Below are positions 61,201 through 64,000 of a stretch of 64,000 bases of DNA, one piece after another (position 1 is the stretch's first letter; the number at the start of each line of letters is the position of its first letter). A program made the translations under genes and the position numbers. Origin of the DNA: Margaritispora aquatica (Eukaryota; Ascomycota; Leotiomycetes; Helotiales; Discinellaceae); contig VJWN01000012.1 of assembly GCA_007644065.1 (NCBI GenBank), positions 1,105,758 to 1,169,757 of the forward strand, given 5' to 3'. Under the pieces are notes generated by a model, which was not told the DNA's origin, did no database searches, and saw nothing but the letters and a program-made list of their open reading frames with translations.

Positions 61201-61910
61201 AAGAAGCAAAAAGTGGCTTATTAGTAACAATGAGTAAGGGAACCAAAAGCAAAGATGTTTTACAGTGGTTCCTGTATGAGCTGACTTGCGGCAGATTCCC
61301 GAGTGGATGAATGGATGAACATCAGCATCACTACCCGCGTGCATGACTTCTCAGTACCTAACCATGACAAGAGCTCTAGCATATTTCATATTTGATATCT
61401 CTCACTGCCAGGTGACAACAACAAAGGACAAGTCCAATAAGGTATGAATGGCACAATACTTTCAATTCGATACTGCCGGCTATAAATAAACCCCCCGATG
61501 ACAAGCTTCGGCCGATCTTTTCGGCACTTTAGATTGCAGTGGGTACCTTGAAGCATCTCCACTCTCAACATGCATATGCTTTGAACGCGGGGATTACGTT
61601 TCCCCAGATTTCATCTTTGACATCTCTTTGTCTCTTCCCTCTTCATCGTTCCAAAATCTGAATTGGCAATGGATCGTCCAGAGGAGTAATGAACGGATAT
61701 CATCTGAAGTCGTGCAAGCGGAACCAGTGCGACACGACAGGCTCGGAGCCTCTGAGACCTGAAGCTTGCTTATTTCAAACCCGATCGGATGCCGGATGTG
61801 TCAATTCAGAAGTGACAAGTGATGAGCCTTGAAGACCCAGGATTCATCGCTAGAAGGCTGCGTATGTCTGGTGCTGTCTCAATGGCAGCTCGACGCTAAA
61901 TACTAAGATC
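58260..61910. other. 3.6 kb gene-poor region and sugar transporter promoter
   Basis: Frames are short and AT-rich. A minus-strand frame at 60641-60847 ends in a good GTAAGT donor, but no downstream acceptor keeps the frame open. No RNA gene or intact mobile element was recognised. Confidence 0.4.
61481..61487 (+). promoter_or_regulatory. TATA box upstream of the sugar transporter
   Basis: TATAAAT lies about 424 bases before the ATG. If used, the leader would be long and may contain short upstream frames. Confidence 0.35.
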
Positions 61911-63910
61911 ATGAACGGCAATGTCACGAAACTCGAGCCTGGCGCCGAGAAAGCGATTGAGATTCAATTAGAACACATGGAAATCACGAAGACCATGGAT
62001 GATGAAGCGCGAACGCAGAAAGAGCTCGCCGCTAGAGGGGAGGAATTGGAGAGACTGGAAAAGGGGTACACGATTTGGCAGGCTATGAGGATGAATAGGA
62101 GGGTTCTGGTTTACAGTATGTGTGCTGCACAACTTATCAATGTTGTGGGGAGTCAGCTTCTGACTGAGATATAGTCATCACTGCGTATGCTTGCGCTGCG
62201 GTCTATGTATGTCCTCTTTGCGTATGGATTTTGGATGTGCAAGTAGCTGACAGTGTGTCGAGGGATATGACACCATCGCAAATGGAGCGACTTTGGCTAT
62301 GCCCTCCTTCCAGCTCTACTTTGGCCACTACGACCCAGTATTGAAGACCTTATATCTAGATTCTATATGGACAGCGCTATGGTCTTCTATGTCGAATGTC
62401 GGTTCAATTCTAGGGTCTGCAATCGCAAGCCCTCTGTCGCAGAGAGTAGGAAGACGATATACTGGAATTGGATTTGGTGCTGTGACTGTATGTCAAGTGC
62501 CTTTGGTCACTTAGCTTTGACTAACAAGAACAGATTATGGGCGTTGCAATTCAGTATACTTCAACCAGCAAAGGAGCATTACTGGCTGGTAAGATTATCA
62601 ATGGTTTTGCCGTGGGAGGGCTGCTTGCTGTCGGGACAACTTATGCTTCAGAAGTAAGACTCTAATCGTTATTGGAATCAAATCTAACCCTTCTAGATCT
62701 CTCCAACTTGTGTTCGGGGGATAATGCTTGGTGGATTGGCATTCTTCATCGTCAGCATGCAAACTATAGGTAATCTTCCTCCTCTTGCACCTCTCCTTAT
62801 CGACATATATTGATGCGTTTAAGGCCTTGGAGTTGTTCGAGCATTTGTCCCAGACACTCGACCACAGGCTTTTCGAACAGTATTCGCTTTGCAATGGCTA
62901 GTGGGCTTACTACCTATCGTCGCTTTCTCATATTCTCCAGAGTAGGTCCTCGCTGCTACTTGTGATGTGTGTAGACATACTAATATTATAGGTCGCCAAA
63001 CTATCTTTTGTTCAAAAATCGCATACCAGCTGCCAGACAAGCCATGTGCCGTCTCTATGGCACGAATAACAACATAGATGCTCGTCTCGCTCACCTGCAG
63101 AGTGGGGTTCAACAAGAAAGGCGCAAACAGAGTGACGCCTCATACTTAGATTGCTTCAAAGGCACTGATTTAAGGCGAACATTGACAGTTTGTCTGCTCA
63201 TGTTTGGGAACGGCTTGATCGGCACCGCTCTACTGACTCAAAATATCTACTTCCTTATCCTCGCTGGCTTGCCAGCTATTCATGCCTTCGACATCAACAT
63301 TGGAGGTTTCGCTCTTGCGTTGATAATTATGCCGCTCACTTGGTTATCTGGTGACAGAATTGGTCGCCGATCTCTATATCTTGTTGGCGTATTGGGGAAC
63401 ATCATCGTGCTATCCATAGTAGGTGGCTTGGGATTTATGCCCTCTTCAAATATGGGTGCTATATGGGCCATCGCAATTCTACTCAATCTTCTCATCACCT
63501 GGCAGCAATTCACCAACACCTTAGTCGTTTGGTCCATGTCGCCAGAGCTCTCATCTTACAGGCTGCGGCAGCACACACAGTCCATCTCGATCATAATGCA
63601 AGCGTTCTCGTCCTGGTTCTTCGCCTTCATTACGCCATACATGTACAATGTAGGCGAGGGTTCGGGCAATCTGGGCGCAAAGACAGCGCTCGTGTATGCA
63701 GGCACCAGCCTTTTGTTGTTTTGTGTGGCGTGGTTCTGGGTACCTGAGACTAGGGGGCTGGGCACAAAGGAACTGGATGTCATGTATGAGAGAAAGATCA
63801 GTCCCAGAAGCTTTGGGTTGGTCGGCAAAGGCATTAAGGTTGATCACATTGAGATGGCAACTGTGGCCGTCGAAGGGAAAATGGATTTGGACGATAAAGG
63901 AATGATCTGA
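61911..63910 (+). CDS. MFS sugar transporter (alpha-glucoside/hexose type)
   Basis: Seven exons (introns 62116-62174, 62207-62262, 62488-62533, 62654-62696, 62770-62823, 62942-62991) give 563 aa. Sugar-porter hallmarks are present: GYDTIANG after span 1, SQRVGRRYTG, PESPNYLLF restored by splicing, the DRIGRRSLYL loop and VPETRGLG near the end. A hydrophilic N-terminus of about 60 residues and QNIYFLILAGLP in the second half fit the maltose/alpha-glucoside permease group, though hexose carriers cannot be excluded. Intron 2 has two in-frame acceptors, CAG at 62253 and GAG at 62262; I used the second, giving YGYDT. The gene is complete and ends 90 bases before the window end. Confidence 0.88.
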
Positions 63911-64000
63911 TCCCTGATGGCTTAGGATCTCCAGCGGCGCAACGATGGTCAAAAGACTTGGGATTTATCACTACACAATTGCGTCAGGGGGATGTATGAA

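Overview
The window looks like nuclear chromosomal DNA from a filamentous ascomycete (Pezizomycotina). The grounds are short 45-100 nt introns with GTAAGT-type donors and CTAAC-type branch sites, a single dispersed 5S rRNA gene with its own TATA box and T-run, compact genes on both strands, and a secreted family 6 cellulase with a fungal CBM1. The protein flavour suggests a leotiomycete (Botrytis/Sclerotinia-like), but that is inference. No operons, CRISPR arrays, intact transposons or tRNA genes were found.

Layout. 0-14 kb: the 3' part of a zf-4CXXC_R1/AT-hook chromatin protein, the DEAD-box helicase HAS1, a small GFA-family zinc enzyme, the p24 cargo receptor ERV25, U1 snRNP protein U1-C (with a 6-nt microexon) and an NCS1 nucleobase permease. 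14-27 kb: the SNF1 kinase, an unrecognised glycine-rich protein, glutamine synthetase, a roughly 4 kb gene-poor stretch, a bZIP/DUF3425 regulator and a small membrane protein. 27-37 kb: a gene-poor stretch holding the 5S rRNA gene, then cellobiohydrolase II, an SRAP/HMCES DNA-repair protein and a secreted phytase-like esterase-domain protein. 38-51 kb: exportin-1 (CRM1), a small GPI-type Ser/Thr protein, alanine:glyoxylate aminotransferase, an alpha-arrestin with a PPSY motif, dynactin p25 and a VOC-fold protein with a C-terminal membrane anchor. 51-64 kb: a PRM10/ThrE-like transporter, a probable Fta4-type kinetochore subunit, a gene-poor stretch and an MFS sugar transporter.

Most genes are housekeeping and unlinked in function. 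A loose carbon theme runs through SNF1, the cellulase with three upstream GCGGGG (CreA/CRE1-type) motifs, the sugar transporter and the arrestin, but nothing shows that they form a cluster. Exon structures were built by hand from splice signals, reading phase and family conservation. Every multi-exon model given sums to a multiple of three. Coordinates for spliced genes run from start to stop codon and include introns.

The most unusual items are the U1-C microexon with a four-base tandem acceptor, a structurally compensated 5S rRNA variant, the tail-anchored VOC protein, a natural Thr at the leptomycin-B cysteine position of CRM1, and two PIP-box-like motifs in the SRAP protein. I did not find a clearly undescribed multi-gene system.
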